Assembly: GCA_009676745.1 (NCBI GenBank)
Contig: CP046063.1
Coordinates: 1 to 39,649, forward strand
Direction of reading: 5' to 3'
DNA from: Leuconostoc mesenteroides subsp. mesenteroides
Lineage (GTDB): Bacteria > Bacillota > Bacilli > Lactobacillales > Lactobacillaceae
Length of the DNA: 39,649 nucleotides
The notes beneath the pieces were generated by a model. The model was not told the origin of the DNA and searched no databases. It saw nothing but the letters and a program-made list of their open reading frames with translations. The position numbers and the translations under genes were made by a program. Below, one piece after another: positions 26,003 to 33,602 of this stretch (position 1 is its first letter; each line of letters starts with the position of its first letter).

Positions 26003-27097
26003 CTAAAAGTTCATTTCTACATATTTAGCGCTTTTACTATCCAAAAATTCCTTAATCTCACCCATCGGCTCAACTGGAACGGCTGGATATTGCTGACCTA
26101 ATTCATCAAAATATTTAAACGGGACAAAGTCTTTAGGAATAACAGGCGCAAAAAATGATCTGGCTTGCCCTGGTGTCATAGCTAAATAACCCCACCCCTT
26201 TAAATTCTTTGAGAGTTCCTTAAACTGCACTTCGTCAACATCATCAGGGAACATCATAGACAGTCCACTAGATTTCATCTTACCAAGTGCCACACGGAAC
26301 TGAAATTGATCACGAGACGCACTACCAATCGTATCAGCCGTTGGTTTCTGCATAGCAATCGCTACAAAGTAACCTAATTGACGACCTAACATGGTAATTT
26401 GTCCCAAAATTTGCTGTATCGCTTCACTTTCGTTATATTTCAACCCAGAAACAAACGCACCAAATTCATCAAAAACAAAAAAATGTGGTTTTAAACCATA
26501 CTTACGATAGTTCCCAACATTTTCTTCTAAATTATCATTCAATAGATCATGATATTCACGACCACGCTTAATCATTTCCAAATAAAAACGATAAAACGAT
26601 TTTAAAATACGATCACGACCATAAGTCACACGATATTTTAGGGACGCTGTTTTGCCAAGCACTGATAAATCAGTCTCTTTAGGATCTGCAACATCAACAA
26701 CCGCACCACTTTTAATCAGTCCATTCAATAGACTAAACAAAAAGAATGATTTACCAGAACCCGTGTCACCAGAAATAAGTGCCTGGGGATATTTTTCATA
26801 ATCCCAAACCACCCCTTTCATAATTTCAATCGTATGATCTGTTATAGTCATATCAGCTAATCCCAAACGTAATCCCAACGGATTAGAAATAAAGTCAAAT
26901 GACTTAAACCCAAATATATCATTTGTTCCCACACCGTCCGCAAACAACATAGCCGACATAGGTTGTGAAATACGTCGATCACGAAAACGATCTTGATACT
27001 TTTGTCCGTCCATTGGTAAATAGATTGAGAAACCAACCTTACCATTGTTCTTTAAACTGACTTTTGGTAGCTTAATTTTTTGTTTTACCAATGCCAA
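26003..27097 (-). CDS. FtsK/SpoIIIE-like coupling ATPase, catalytic part (Tn916 Orf21/ConQ type)
   Basis: The 364-aa protein has Walker A ISGDTGSGKSFF, Walker B HFFVFDEFGAF, and a later FRVALGKM and GWGYLAM region, as in Orf21/ConQ coupling proteins that push the nicked strand to the channel. The membrane domain is missing and is encoded by the overlapping upstream gene. Start is at a TTG; no good ATG is present near AAAGGTGG. Confidence 0.85.
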   Translation of the reverse strand: MALVKQKIKLPKVSLKNNGKVGFSIYLPMDGQKYQDRFRDRRISQPMSAMLFADGVGTNDIFGFKSFDFISNPLGLRLGLADMTITDHTIEIMKGVVWDYEKYPQALISGDTGSGKSFFLFSLLNGLIKSGAVVDVADPKETDLSVLGKTASLKYRVTYGRDRILKSFYRFYLEMIKRGREYHDLLNDNLEENVGNYRKYGLKPHFFVFDEFGAFVSGLKYNESEAIQQILGQITMLGRQLGYFVAIAMQKPTADTIGSASRDQFQFRVALGKMKSSGLSMMFPDDVDEVQFKELSKNLKGWGYLAMTPGQARSFFAPVIPKDFVPFKYFDELGQQYPAVPVEPMGEIKEFLDSKSAKYVEMNF

Positions 27098-27531
27098 CCA
27101 CCTTTCTCACCACCCAAATCAAAACTCAAACGGTGTTCTTTTTCATCAACTTCCTTAAACAAATAATATTGATTAGCAATTAGCCAATTAGATAGCCTTT
27201 CTAAGCGGAAAACAGTCGCCCAAAAACCTTGAAATTGATAAGTCTTCCAATACCAATAACTTGTACCAAGCACTAGGACAACCATAGCAATCAAAGTCAA
27301 ATAAAGACCTGGTAACAAACTATTGACGAAATCCAACCAATCAACTTGTGTGACTAATGCTTTGGTAAAGCTGACTAACCCTTTACTAGGTGGCATGATA
27401 GCAAGCAAACGAAAAACAATCGTGATCAAAAATATGACCACTGGCACAAGTCCAATCGCAATAAAAACATCACGTCTTAAATGCCTGTGCCAATAACGAA
27501 CACGGAAACCACGGGGAAATAATTTACTCAT
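27085..27531 (-). CDS. membrane domain of the coupling protein, separate gene
   Basis: The 148-aa protein has two membrane helices (FIAIGLVPVVIFLITIVFRL and LYLTLIAMVVLVLG) and then a cytoplasmic segment (RLERLSNWLIANQYYLFKE) that matches the position just before the ATPase in Tn916 Orf21. It ends within the start of the ATPase gene, 13 bases overlapped, in another frame. Either a natural split or a frameshifted gene; the two would assemble as one coupling protein. Confidence 0.75.
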   Translation of the reverse strand: MSKLFPRGFRVRYWHRHLRRDVFIAIGLVPVVIFLITIVFRLLAIMPPSKGLVSFTKALVTQVDWLDFVNSLLPGLYLTLIAMVVLVLGTSYWYWKTYQFQGFWATVFRLERLSNWLIANQYYLFKEVDEKEHRLSFDLGGEKGGWHW

Positions 27532-27552
27532 TGATTAACCCCTTTCCTGCCA

Positions 27553-28260
27553 TTACTTAGTTTTGGCTTCAGCAGGCTTAACAGTTGTTTGTGGCTTATT
27601 CTCAGCAGTTGCCTTTGAAATGCCACTAGCAGAGAAGAACAAAACATCTTGATCTGGATCATCATTGGTTGAACCGTCAAATAATGACACAACCAAATTT
27701 TCAAATTCAACCTTATCAAATGGCTTAAAGGCACCCTCTGGGAATACTTCAACAGGTACACGAACTGTTAATGCCTTACCATTTTCATCACTCACACGAA
27801 CATCTTTAGCAATCAAATCACCAACACGGGAACCACGATCTTGTTGTTCCTGATAAGTCAAAGTCTCAAAGACACCACGAGTGGCACCATACATAAATGA
27901 ACCAGTAAAGAAATCTGTATCAACAACAGGGAAATACTCACCCTTAACCACAACCATAGTACGGGCTGACTCATTCGCCCAGGTAGTCGCTACTGTTTCA
28001 TTTTCTTTCTTAATAACAGCAGTCAAACCAGAAACTTTAGTACGTGAACCACCAATTGACACCAAATCAAGCGTCATATTTTCAAACTTCACAATATCTT
28101 TTGGCTTCAATCCCTCTGGCAACTTACCAACTGGTGTAACAGTCAAAGCATCAGCGTCAGAACCTTCAATCAAAAACTGTGGTCGCCCATTATCAGGTGT
28201 TCCTAAATACAAAAACTTCAAGTTACCTTTTTCAGGTAACAACTTCAACATCTTACTCAT
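27553..28260 (-). CDS. tandem DUF961 protein (fused Orf22/Orf23 or YdcO/YdcP-like)
   Basis: About 235 residues with two related halves: LPEGLKPKDIVKFENMTLDLV and later FPEGAFKPFDKVEFENLVVSL. Each half is DUF961-like. Tn916 Orf22/Orf23 and ICEBs1 YdcO/YdcP (HelP, a helicase processivity factor) are separate single-domain proteins. The C-terminus is Lys/Thr/Pro-rich. The ATG at 28260 is chosen. A role in element replication with host PcrA is inferred from the family. Confidence 0.7.
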   Translation of the reverse strand: MSKMLKLLPEKGNLKFLYLGTPDNGRPQFLIEGSDADALTVTPVGKLPEGLKPKDIVKFENMTLDLVSIGGSRTKVSGLTAVIKKENETVATTWANESARTMVVVKGEYFPVVDTDFFTGSFMYGATRGVFETLTYQEQQDRGSRVGDLIAKDVRVSDENGKALTVRVPVEVFPEGAFKPFDKVEFENLVVSLFDGSTNDDPDQDVLFFSASGISKATAENKPQTTVKPAEAKTK

Positions 28261-28341
28261 AAAAATCAAAACTCGCTTTCTTAATCAAAATAAAAAGAAC
28301 ACTTTAGATTAAACAATCAACATGTCCTTACCAACACTACA

Positions 28342-28491
28342 TTAAATTTTAGTCTCAACCGACACATGGAACTCATATTTACCAGCCAATGGCTTTAAAT
28401 CATCTAACAATTCTGCATGTTCCTCTGCCGTTAAAGGCTTTTCAAAATCACCACGCAAGAATATTTTCGTCTTGCCCTCATCATTAGTCAT
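28342..28491 (-). CDS. small hypothetical protein
   Basis: About 49 residues starting MTNDEGKTKIFLRGDFEKPL. The ATG overlaps the previous stop in ATGACTAA, with AAAGGCGG upstream, which argues for this start rather than one further upstream. No family recognised. Confidence 0.6.
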   Translation of the reverse strand: MTNDEGKTKIFLRGDFEKPLTAEEHAELLDDLKPLAGKYEFHVSVETKI

Positions 28492-28675
28492 AATAACGTT
28501 TAAACCGCCTTTCATGATACGTTTGTTCATACTCACTAAGTGGGATATAATTTTCAGGTTTAATCAAACCTTTCAAAATTTGATTATTTTTTTCCTCAAA
28601 CCACTTAATTAGTTCAATGTCGGTTGTTAATAGACACTCATCATCTAATGTAAACCCATCAGGATATTCGTCCAT
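28484..28675 (-). CDS. small hypothetical protein, first gene of the transfer operon
   Basis: About 63 acidic residues starting MDEYPDGFTLDDE, ending in a basic RRFKRYYD. The ATG at 28675 with AGGGTGG upstream is preferred. It is the first minus-strand gene after the divergent ImmR-like promoter region. No family recognised. Confidence 0.6.
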   Translation of the reverse strand: MDEYPDGFTLDDECLLTTDIELIKWFEEKNNQILKGLIKPENYIPLSEYEQTYHERRFKRYYD

Positions 28676-28762
28676 AACCACCACCCTACAATAAAACGCC
28701 CTGATCAACTAAATTAGCTAAAAAGAACGTGTTTTATAAAAACTATAATTCATCAACAATAA

Positions 28763-28798
28763 GTTAAGTTGTAAAAAAAACCTAAAAAACAACTTAAC
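28763..28798. promoter_or_regulatory. inverted repeat in the leader of the transfer operon
   Basis: GTTAAGTTGT and ACAACTTAAC (perfect 10-bp arms, 16-base loop, A/T-rich) lie about 90 bp before the first transfer gene. It may be an operator or an RNA stem controlling operon read-through; there is no direct evidence for either. Confidence 0.45.
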
Positions 28799-29002
28799 CT
28801 ATCAATCCATATCTTTTTTGAACAACACCAGCGATAATCTCAAATGGATCATAACCAATAATTGCGAACGCTCACACTTTTAAAAAATGATCCTGGCATT
28901 CTTTATATCTACAATTTGTGTTCTGCCAAACGCCACTTGACGTTTAACTCCCCCACACTTTTCGCGCCTTTGAAACCGCTACGGGTTTGATTTCAGTAGT
29001 TA

Positions 29003-29055
29003 ATGATTAATTGACATAACGCAGTTAATCATCACGAGCTAGATATGAAAGCTCG
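29003..29055. repeat. two nested dyads in the control region
   Basis: ATGATTAA (29003-29010) and TTAATCAT (29025-29032) face each other across 14 bases that contain TTGACA. Next to them CGAGCT (29035-29040) faces AGCTCG (29050-29055). The 28.86-29.06 kb part is less AT-rich than its surroundings and noncoding. Possibly regulatory or an origin remnant; not assigned. Confidence 0.35.
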
Positions 29056-29142
29056 ACCCCATGACTACTCGCCAGGTAGCAAAACAAAATAATAAGCACA
29101 AAAAACTTGCATTATTTTAATATCTCACATACAATTATCTTG

Positions 29143-29237
29143 TCTAGAGGTAATTGTAAAAATGAATATAATTGTTATCTAAATGACTGTATATTCAGTT
29201 TTTATAACTTCGTCTGGTGCCTTGTGCACCTTTTTTT
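29143..29237 (+). ncRNA. candidate small RNA between the transfer operon and immR
   Basis: TTGCAT (29108-29113) and TACAAT (29131-29136), 17 bases apart, form a good promoter. The transcript would be about 95 nt and end at GGTGC-cttgt-GCACC followed by T7. It contains only a six-codon frame (MNIIVI). It could be a small RNA or an attenuated leader. Confidence 0.5.
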
Positions 29238-29294
29238 ATTCTCTCATAAGGATAGAAGATAAAAAATTAACTCAAATGGATAAAATTAAATGTC

Positions 29295-29317
29295 GCCCAA
29301 TTGCATGGGCTTTTTTT
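29295..29317 (+). terminator. rho-independent terminator upstream of immR
   Basis: GCCCA and TGGGC with a 6-base loop are followed by T7. A 16-codon frame starting ATGGATAAAATT overlaps it. Together with the terminator at 29216-29237 it insulates immR from plus-strand transcription. Confidence 0.7.
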
Positions 29318-29346
29318 ATCAACTAACTTACAAATACTATTTTAAT

Positions 29347-29390
29347 TGAAACTAGATTCAATGTCAATGTTTTTTTTGAAATTAAATTCA
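29347..29390. promoter_or_regulatory. two repeated operators upstream of the ImmR-like gene
   Basis: TGAAACTAGATTCA (29347-29360) and TGAAATTAAATTCA (29377-29390) share TGAAA-N5-TTCA symmetry and lie 30 bp apart, about three helical turns, ending 13 bp before the repressor ATG. Paired or triple sites of this kind are typical for Cro/CI-type repressors. Confidence 0.6.
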
Positions 29391-29403
29391 GGAAATTGAA
29401 AAT

Positions 29404-29760
29404 ATGGAAACTATACTAGATAGAACAAAAAAATTGGCAAAAGAAAAAGGTTTGTCATTATCCGAATTAGAGGAAAAAATTGGCATTGCCAAAACCTCAA
29501 TATATAGTTGGAAAAGTAACATTCCAAAGGGTGAAACGATACAAAAAACAGCCGACGTACTAGATACTTCAACAGACTATCTTTTAGGACGTACTGACGA
29601 TCCAACGCCAATTGATGTTTATTTTCGTATCGACATGAAAAATGTGCCAGAAGAAAAACGTGAAGATTTCAAAAAAGAACTCACAATGTTAAGGGATTTC
29701 GCCTTTAAGCGGTTACAAGAAGAAGAAAAGAAACTAGACGATCAGGAAAAAGATAACTAA
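29404..29760 (+). CDS. immR-like: XRE/Cro-CI repressor, ImmR-like
   Basis: The 118-aa protein has an N-terminal XRE helix-turn-helix (KGLSLSELEEKIGIAKTSIYSWK, TDYLLGRTDDP) and a charged C-terminus. It is immediately followed by an ImmA-like protease gene and is divergent from the transfer operon, exactly the ICEBs1 immR-immA layout. It probably represses the transfer operon until cleaved. Its own operators precede it. Confidence 0.85.
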   Translation: METILDRTKKLAKEKGLSLSELEEKIGIAKTSIYSWKSNIPKGETIQKTADVLDTSTDYLLGRTDDPTPIDVYFRIDMKNVPEEKREDFKKELTMLRDFAFKRLQEEEKKLDDQEKDN

Positions 29761-30417
29761 ATGAATACTGACGAGATAGAAAAATATACCGAACTTGAAA
29801 ATCAGGCAAACCAATTAATTGAAACGGTTGCAACAGAAAATAATTGTGATCCACAAGACCTGAAATGGTGGCATATATCAAACTATTTTGAAAACAACCA
29901 TAAAATTGTTCTCGTCCCACTCAATAAAAACGAATTTAGTACGATAATCGCAGATAACTATGGCATTTATGGATTAACTTTGAAAGATAGTCGTATGGCC
30001 ATGATCTGTTACAACAATGAATGTACAGAAACCCGACAACATTTTACAATCATGCACGAAATCGGGCACTTTTTACTTCACAAAAATAATCAAACATACC
30101 CCTCTTTGATGCAGGAAAACGATTATACTGAAGAAGATCAAATCTTTGAAAAAGAAGCCAATAATATGGCTGGCATGTTATTGGCAAATAAAAAAGCCAT
30201 TCAATCATTACTGAATGAAAGAAAGCCTTTTAATTATTTATGCAAATATTTCGGAATTAGTAACCAAGCTATGAGAATCCGATTATTTAACTTATTTTAC
30301 TTTCAAACAGCTAAACAAGTCATTGAAGAAGAAAAACAAGTTAAGAATATTTTTATCTACTCACAGCAAACAATTGCCAACTATATTTATAAAAACTATC
30401 AATTAAATATCAAATAA
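29761..30417 (+). CDS. immA-like: ImmA/IrrE-family metallopeptidase
   Basis: The 218-aa protein has the zinc site HEIGH at His99, Glu100, His103, and a following Glu in the EKEANNMAG helix. In ICEBs1, ImmA cuts ImmR after RecA or cell-cell signalling and so turns on transfer. The ATG directly follows the immR stop. The integrase that follows immA in ICEBs1 is absent here. Confidence 0.88.
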   Translation: MNTDEIEKYTELENQANQLIETVATENNCDPQDLKWWHISNYFENNHKIVLVPLNKNEFSTIIADNYGIYGLTLKDSRMAMICYNNECTETRQHFTIMHEIGHFLLHKNNQTYPSLMQENDYTEEDQIFEKEANNMAGMLLANKKAIQSLLNERKPFNYLCKYFGISNQAMRIRLFNLFYFQTAKQVIEEEKQVKNIFIYSQQTIANYIYKNYQLNIK

Positions 30418-30737
30418 AATCTGCCACCAAACACGGAAACCGCGCGACAGCCAACCGCCACCACAACAGATAAGCTCGCCCGTGGTTATTATTATCATCG
30501 TGGCTTTTTTTATTGTCTTTAAATCTATAAAAATACAGAAAACTAAAAAAAATTGTTGACACAAGCAAGTCAAAAATGCTTGATTGAGAGTGAGGGAAGT
30601 TTAGAGCTGAAGATAGTTTTTCCCTTGTTTTTAGGAAGAAAAAAACTTTAATCAAACAAACACTTGACCGATCGTTCAGTCGTCCGTCACCTTATCCATA
30701 CAAGCTTTGGTTTTACCCACCTGCTTTAATCAATTAC
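30418..30737. other. intergenic stretch after immA, no gene supported
   Basis: About 320 bases. The first 80 are GC-richer and end in a weak hairpin with T7 near 30505-30515, perhaps the immRA terminator. A second stem AGGGAA/TTCCCT with a T-run lies near 30593-30632. TTGACA at 30556 has no fitting -10. No integrase or other coding remnant is recognisable. Confidence 0.5.
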
Positions 30738-31016
30738 TTAGTCATTGAACCAATAAAAAAACGCCCTTATTGGCGCTGTATCACTATATTTATTCTCTTT
30801 GTCACGATACAGCTTAAATACAAGCTCTGTGTCCTTTAACACCGTTTTACCTGCCGAGCCGTTAATGGTCGCTCTCACCCTACTACACGCCCAGTATGGA
30901 TTGTTTATGTAGCACCCAAATATTTTTGTACAGTAGTGTCTGGGAAAATGGCACTTGTCTATTTTTTCGTATACCTGATACAGCACTTTGGATCTACCGA
31001 GTTGTAAGAAACACAA
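30738..31016 (-). CDS. doubtful 92-aa open frame, may be part of a noncoding RNA
   Basis: The frame starts MCFLQLGRSKVL and ends KLYRDKENKYS...; composition is unusual, with several Cys. A good minus-strand terminator (CGCC-aataag-GGCG plus T7, 30754-30774) lies inside its last codons, which argues against a protein. A minus-strand promoter at 31216-31245 would produce a roughly 455-nt RNA across it. No family recognised. Confidence 0.25.
   Translation of the reverse strand: MCFLQLGRSKVLYQVYEKIDKCHFPRHYCTKIFGCYINNPYWACSRVRATINGSAGKTVLKDTELVFKLYRDKENKYSDTAPIRAFFYWFND
30754..30774 (-). terminator. rho-independent terminator
   Basis: On the minus strand CGCC and GGCG enclose a short loop and are followed by seven T. 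It would end the RNA started at about 31209 on the minus strand. Confidence 0.65.
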
Positions 31017-31122
31017 CTACCCCCTACCTGTCATATCAACCATACCCCTTAAAGTGTTTGGCTTCACTCTTTCTGAAATCATCCACATTTACAACACAAA
31101 GGTTATGTTGTATAATATATCT

Positions 31123-31190
31123 ACGTTAACCAGAACAAATAAGATTTACGTAGCTATCAAGGACTGCAATCCTTGGTGGCTTTTCTTTTA
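31123..31190 (+). ncRNA. candidate antisense small RNA
   Basis: TTTACA (31088-31093) and TATAAT (31111-31116) with a 17-base spacer form a near-consensus promoter. The RNA begins with CTACGT that can pair with ACGTAG 22 bases on, and ends with an 11-bp stem (31153-31163 / 31170-31180) followed by a T-rich run. It is complementary to the minus-strand transcript started at 31216-31245. Confidence 0.6.
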
Positions 31191-31215
31191 TTTTTTTTTC
31201 CTTAATTCAACTGTC

Positions 31216-31245
31216 ATTGTATCATCAACAAAAACAGAATGTCAA
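31216..31245 (-). promoter_or_regulatory. minus-strand promoter opposite the small RNA
   Basis: On the minus strand TTGACA (31240-31245) and TACAAT (31216-31221) are 18 bases apart. The transcript runs leftward across the small RNA region, so both RNAs overlap over about 90 bases. Confidence 0.55.
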
Positions 31246-31260
31246 AGCTTTTTTAATTAG

Positions 31261-31508
31261 CACTACTGCACTATTAGACTATTGAACTACTTGTTTCCTA
31301 GACTATCTATTACTAACACTAAATAGTCTAGGAACTACTTAGTGTTAGTATACTTGCACTGTTGCACTTTTATAAAATGCTGTTACAATAACATTATAAG
31401 AACTTATTTTTATTTATTTAGCACTATCGCACTATTATACTGTTTACCACTAGAACTACTAGACTATTGTGTGCATTAGTCTTAGTAATAAAGAACTACT
31501 GAACTACA
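31261..31508. repeat. centromere-like repeat region (parS/operator) before parA
   Basis: Short repeats fill the 250 bases before parA. GAACTACT occurs at 31284, 31332, 31453 and 31493, with a variant at 31501; AGACTATT at 31277 and 31461; and GCACTA-type units occur several times. Two interleaved dyads are present: CCTAGACTAT/ATAGTCTAGG (31297-31332) and TACTAACACTAA/TTAGTGTTAGTA (31311-31350). Such arrays bind the small ParB-type partner for partition and autorepression. Confidence 0.65.
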
Positions 31509-31524
31509 TTAAGAAAGGATTAAC

Positions 31525-32334
31525 ATGACACAGGTTATAACGTTCGGAAACTTTAAAGGTGGTGTTGGGAAAACTTCTAACTCCACAATGGTTGCACTAG
31601 AATTAAGTAAAAGGAACTTTAGAACTCTTTTAGTAGACTTAGACCCCCAAGGTAATGCAACAACTTTATATCTAAAAACAAAAGCAAATTTAACTGATAA
31701 AATGGTTACGTTTGATAAATCTTTAATGTCTAGTATAGAGGAAGGGGATTTATCTCATTCCATAATAAATATCATGGACAATTTGGATTTAATGGCTTCC
31801 GCTCCAGATTTCTCTTTATATCCAAGATATATGGAAAAATTTAAAGACTATAATGATCGAGTAAAACAATTTGATAAGCTATTAACTCCAATTAAAGAAA
31901 ATTATGACTATATAATAGTCGATATTCCACCAACAATATCATTAATTACAGATAGTGCTCTGTATGCGTCAGATTATAGTTTAATTGTCATGCAAACACA
32001 TGAAGCAAGTTTTACTGGAGCAGAAACATTTATTAAGTATATTCAAGACGAAGTAATAGACACTTACGAAGCACCTAGACTAGAACTAATTGGGATATTA
32101 GCTGTCCTAATGCAAGCTGGCGCGCCAGTTGATGAAGCAACTATTATCAATGCTACTGAAACATTTGGTGAAGGTAATATTCTTGATACTAAAATACACG
32201 CAATGCAACGAATAAAAAGATATGGTATCACCGGTATCACATTTAATAGTAAACACGACAAAAATGTCTTTGCTGTTTATGAAAAAGTAACAGACGAAAT
32301 GCTAAAAAGAATAGAGGATATTGAACATGGCTAA
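31525..32334 (+). CDS. parA: ParA-family partition ATPase
   Basis: The 269-aa protein has the deviant Walker A FKGGVGKTSNS, a LLVDLDPQGNAT Walker A'-like segment and DYIIVDIPP Walker B, so it is a Soj/ParA-type ATPase for plasmid partition. AAAGGA precedes the ATG. It overlaps the next gene by 8 bases and follows a centromere-like repeat array. Confidence 0.92.
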   Translation: MTQVITFGNFKGGVGKTSNSTMVALELSKRNFRTLLVDLDPQGNATTLYLKTKANLTDKMVTFDKSLMSSIEEGDLSHSIINIMDNLDLMASAPDFSLYPRYMEKFKDYNDRVKQFDKLLTPIKENYDYIIVDIPPTISLITDSALYASDYSLIVMQTHEASFTGAETFIKYIQDEVIDTYEAPRLELIGILAVLMQAGAPVDEATIINATETFGEGNILDTKIHAMQRIKRYGITGITFNSKHDKNVFAVYEKVTDEMLKRIEDIEHG

Positions 32335-32650
32335 TTCGCTAATCCAATCAAACAGAAATAAAAAAAATATTACCCCTAAAGTAATTGCAAAAGCAGAAGA
32401 CTTTACAACAGAAAAGAAATCAAATGTACCCGCTACTAGCGTATCATTCGATACAAACTTAAAAATCAGCAATCATTCAAGAAATAAACTACAAGCAATA
32501 GCCAACTTAGGATATGCGGATAGTCAAAAAAGCGCTTTAGATCTGGCTTTACAAGCGTTTGTAGACAATCTAAGTAGTAGTGAACAAAAGTCATTCGCTT
32601 TACAAACTAATACTTTAGAAGCGCGCGACGCACGCTTGAAAAATAAATAA
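32327..32650 (+). CDS. small ParB-type partner, DNA-binding
   Basis: About 107 residues with a disordered basic N-terminus and a C-terminal half (SFDTNLKISNHSRNKLQAIANLGYADSQKSALDLALQAF) that looks like a ribbon-helix-helix fold. Coupled to parA by overlap (ATG at 32327, AGAGG upstream). Probably the centromere-binding partner of ParA in type Ib-like partition; no close family recognised. Confidence 0.7.
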   Translation: MANSLIQSNRNKKNITPKVIAKAEDFTTEKKSNVPATSVSFDTNLKISNHSRNKLQAIANLGYADSQKSALDLALQAFVDNLSSSEQKSFALQTNTLEARDARLKNK

Positions 32651-32732
32651 AATAAATTAGTATAGACTTTGAAAAAGATGCAAAAATAATTTGTACTATG
32701 TGCAAAATGGGCAGGGACGCAAAAAACTCACA

Positions 32733-33590
32733 ATGATGAAACCAATTTTAAAATATCGTGGTGGTAAATCTAAAGAAATACCGTATTTTGTTGAATACAT
32801 ACCAAAATTCAGTACTTATTTTGAACCATTTTTTGGTGGTGGTTCTACTTATTTTTATCTAGAACCAGAAGATGCATTTGTGGGTGATATCAATTACTCA
32901 CTAATTGATTTTTATAAAGGAGTAAGTGGAAAGCATTTTTGTAAAATTAAAAAAGAATTAACAGACCTCCAAAATCAATATGAAGCCAACAGAAGTATTT
33001 TTATAAAGCGAAAAAAACTACAATTAGATACGATGAGAGTAGACGATCCAAATGAAACTCTCTATTATCAAATTAGAGATATGTTCAATGGTAAACAAAA
33101 GACAAAATATGAAAAAGCTACTCTGTATTTTTTTATTAACAAAACAGCTTATTCAGGAATGGTACGCTATAATTCTTTAGGTGAGTTCAATGTACCCTAC
33201 GGAAGATATGCAAATTTTAATACTCAATTATTGACAAAACAGCATCATAATTTGTTGTCAAAAGCAGAAATATATAACTCATCTTATGAATTTGCATTTA
33301 ACAAAGCTACTTCAAATGATTTTATTTTCTTGGACCCTCCATATGACACCGTTTTTTCCGAATACGGTAACGAAGCTTTTACTGGTGATTTTGGAGAACT
33401 AGAACATCGCAAGCTTGCTAGCGACTTTAAAAATTTATCTTCCCCTGCATTAATGATTATTGGAGAAACTGATTTGACAAAGGAGCTATACTCGGGTTTT
33501 ATTAAAGATGAATATGTTAAAAGGTACTCTGTTAACATTAAAAATAGATTTAAATCAGAAGCAAATCATCTAATTATCACAAATTATTGA
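32733..33590 (+). CDS. D12-class N6-adenine DNA methyltransferase
   Basis: About 285 residues starting MMKPILKYRGGKSKEIP, with the SAM motif FEPFFGGGS (about residues 30-38) and catalytic DPPY at 201-204 (FIFLDPPYDT). Dam/DpnM-type order of motifs. It precedes an AlwI-family endonuclease by 12 bases, so it is the protecting methylase of that enzyme, probably modifying adenine in a GGATC- or GATC-like site. No strong ribosome site precedes the ATG. Confidence 0.9.
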   Translation: MMKPILKYRGGKSKEIPYFVEYIPKFSTYFEPFFGGGSTYFYLEPEDAFVGDINYSLIDFYKGVSGKHFCKIKKELTDLQNQYEANRSIFIKRKKLQLDTMRVDDPNETLYYQIRDMFNGKQKTKYEKATLYFFINKTAYSGMVRYNSLGEFNVPYGRYANFNTQLLTKQHHNLLSKAEIYNSSYEFAFNKATSNDFIFLDPPYDTVFSEYGNEAFTGDFGELEHRKLASDFKNLSSPALMIIGETDLTKELYSGFIKDEYVKRYSVNIKNRFKSEANHLIITNY

Positions 33591-33602
33591 AAGGTAAAAT
33601 TT

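Noticed and set aside
28676..29403. Xis-like gene in the divergent region as in ICEBs1
   Set aside because: No small basic helix-turn-helix frame with a ribosome site was found.
30556..30590. Promoter starting at TTGACA after immA
   Set aside because: No acceptable -10 sequence occurs at 15-19 bases.
31000..31260. Fst/par-type type I toxin near the convergent RNAs
   Set aside because: No short frame with a membrane helix and charged tail was found on either strand there.
31261..31508. CRISPR-like array
   Set aside because: Repeats are 8-12 bases, irregularly spaced and partly inverted, with no cas genes; a partition site before parA explains them.
30418..31524. Integrase or Rep gene after immA
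   Set aside because: No frame with recombinase or initiator motifs exists in this stretch; the only longer frame lacks such motifs.
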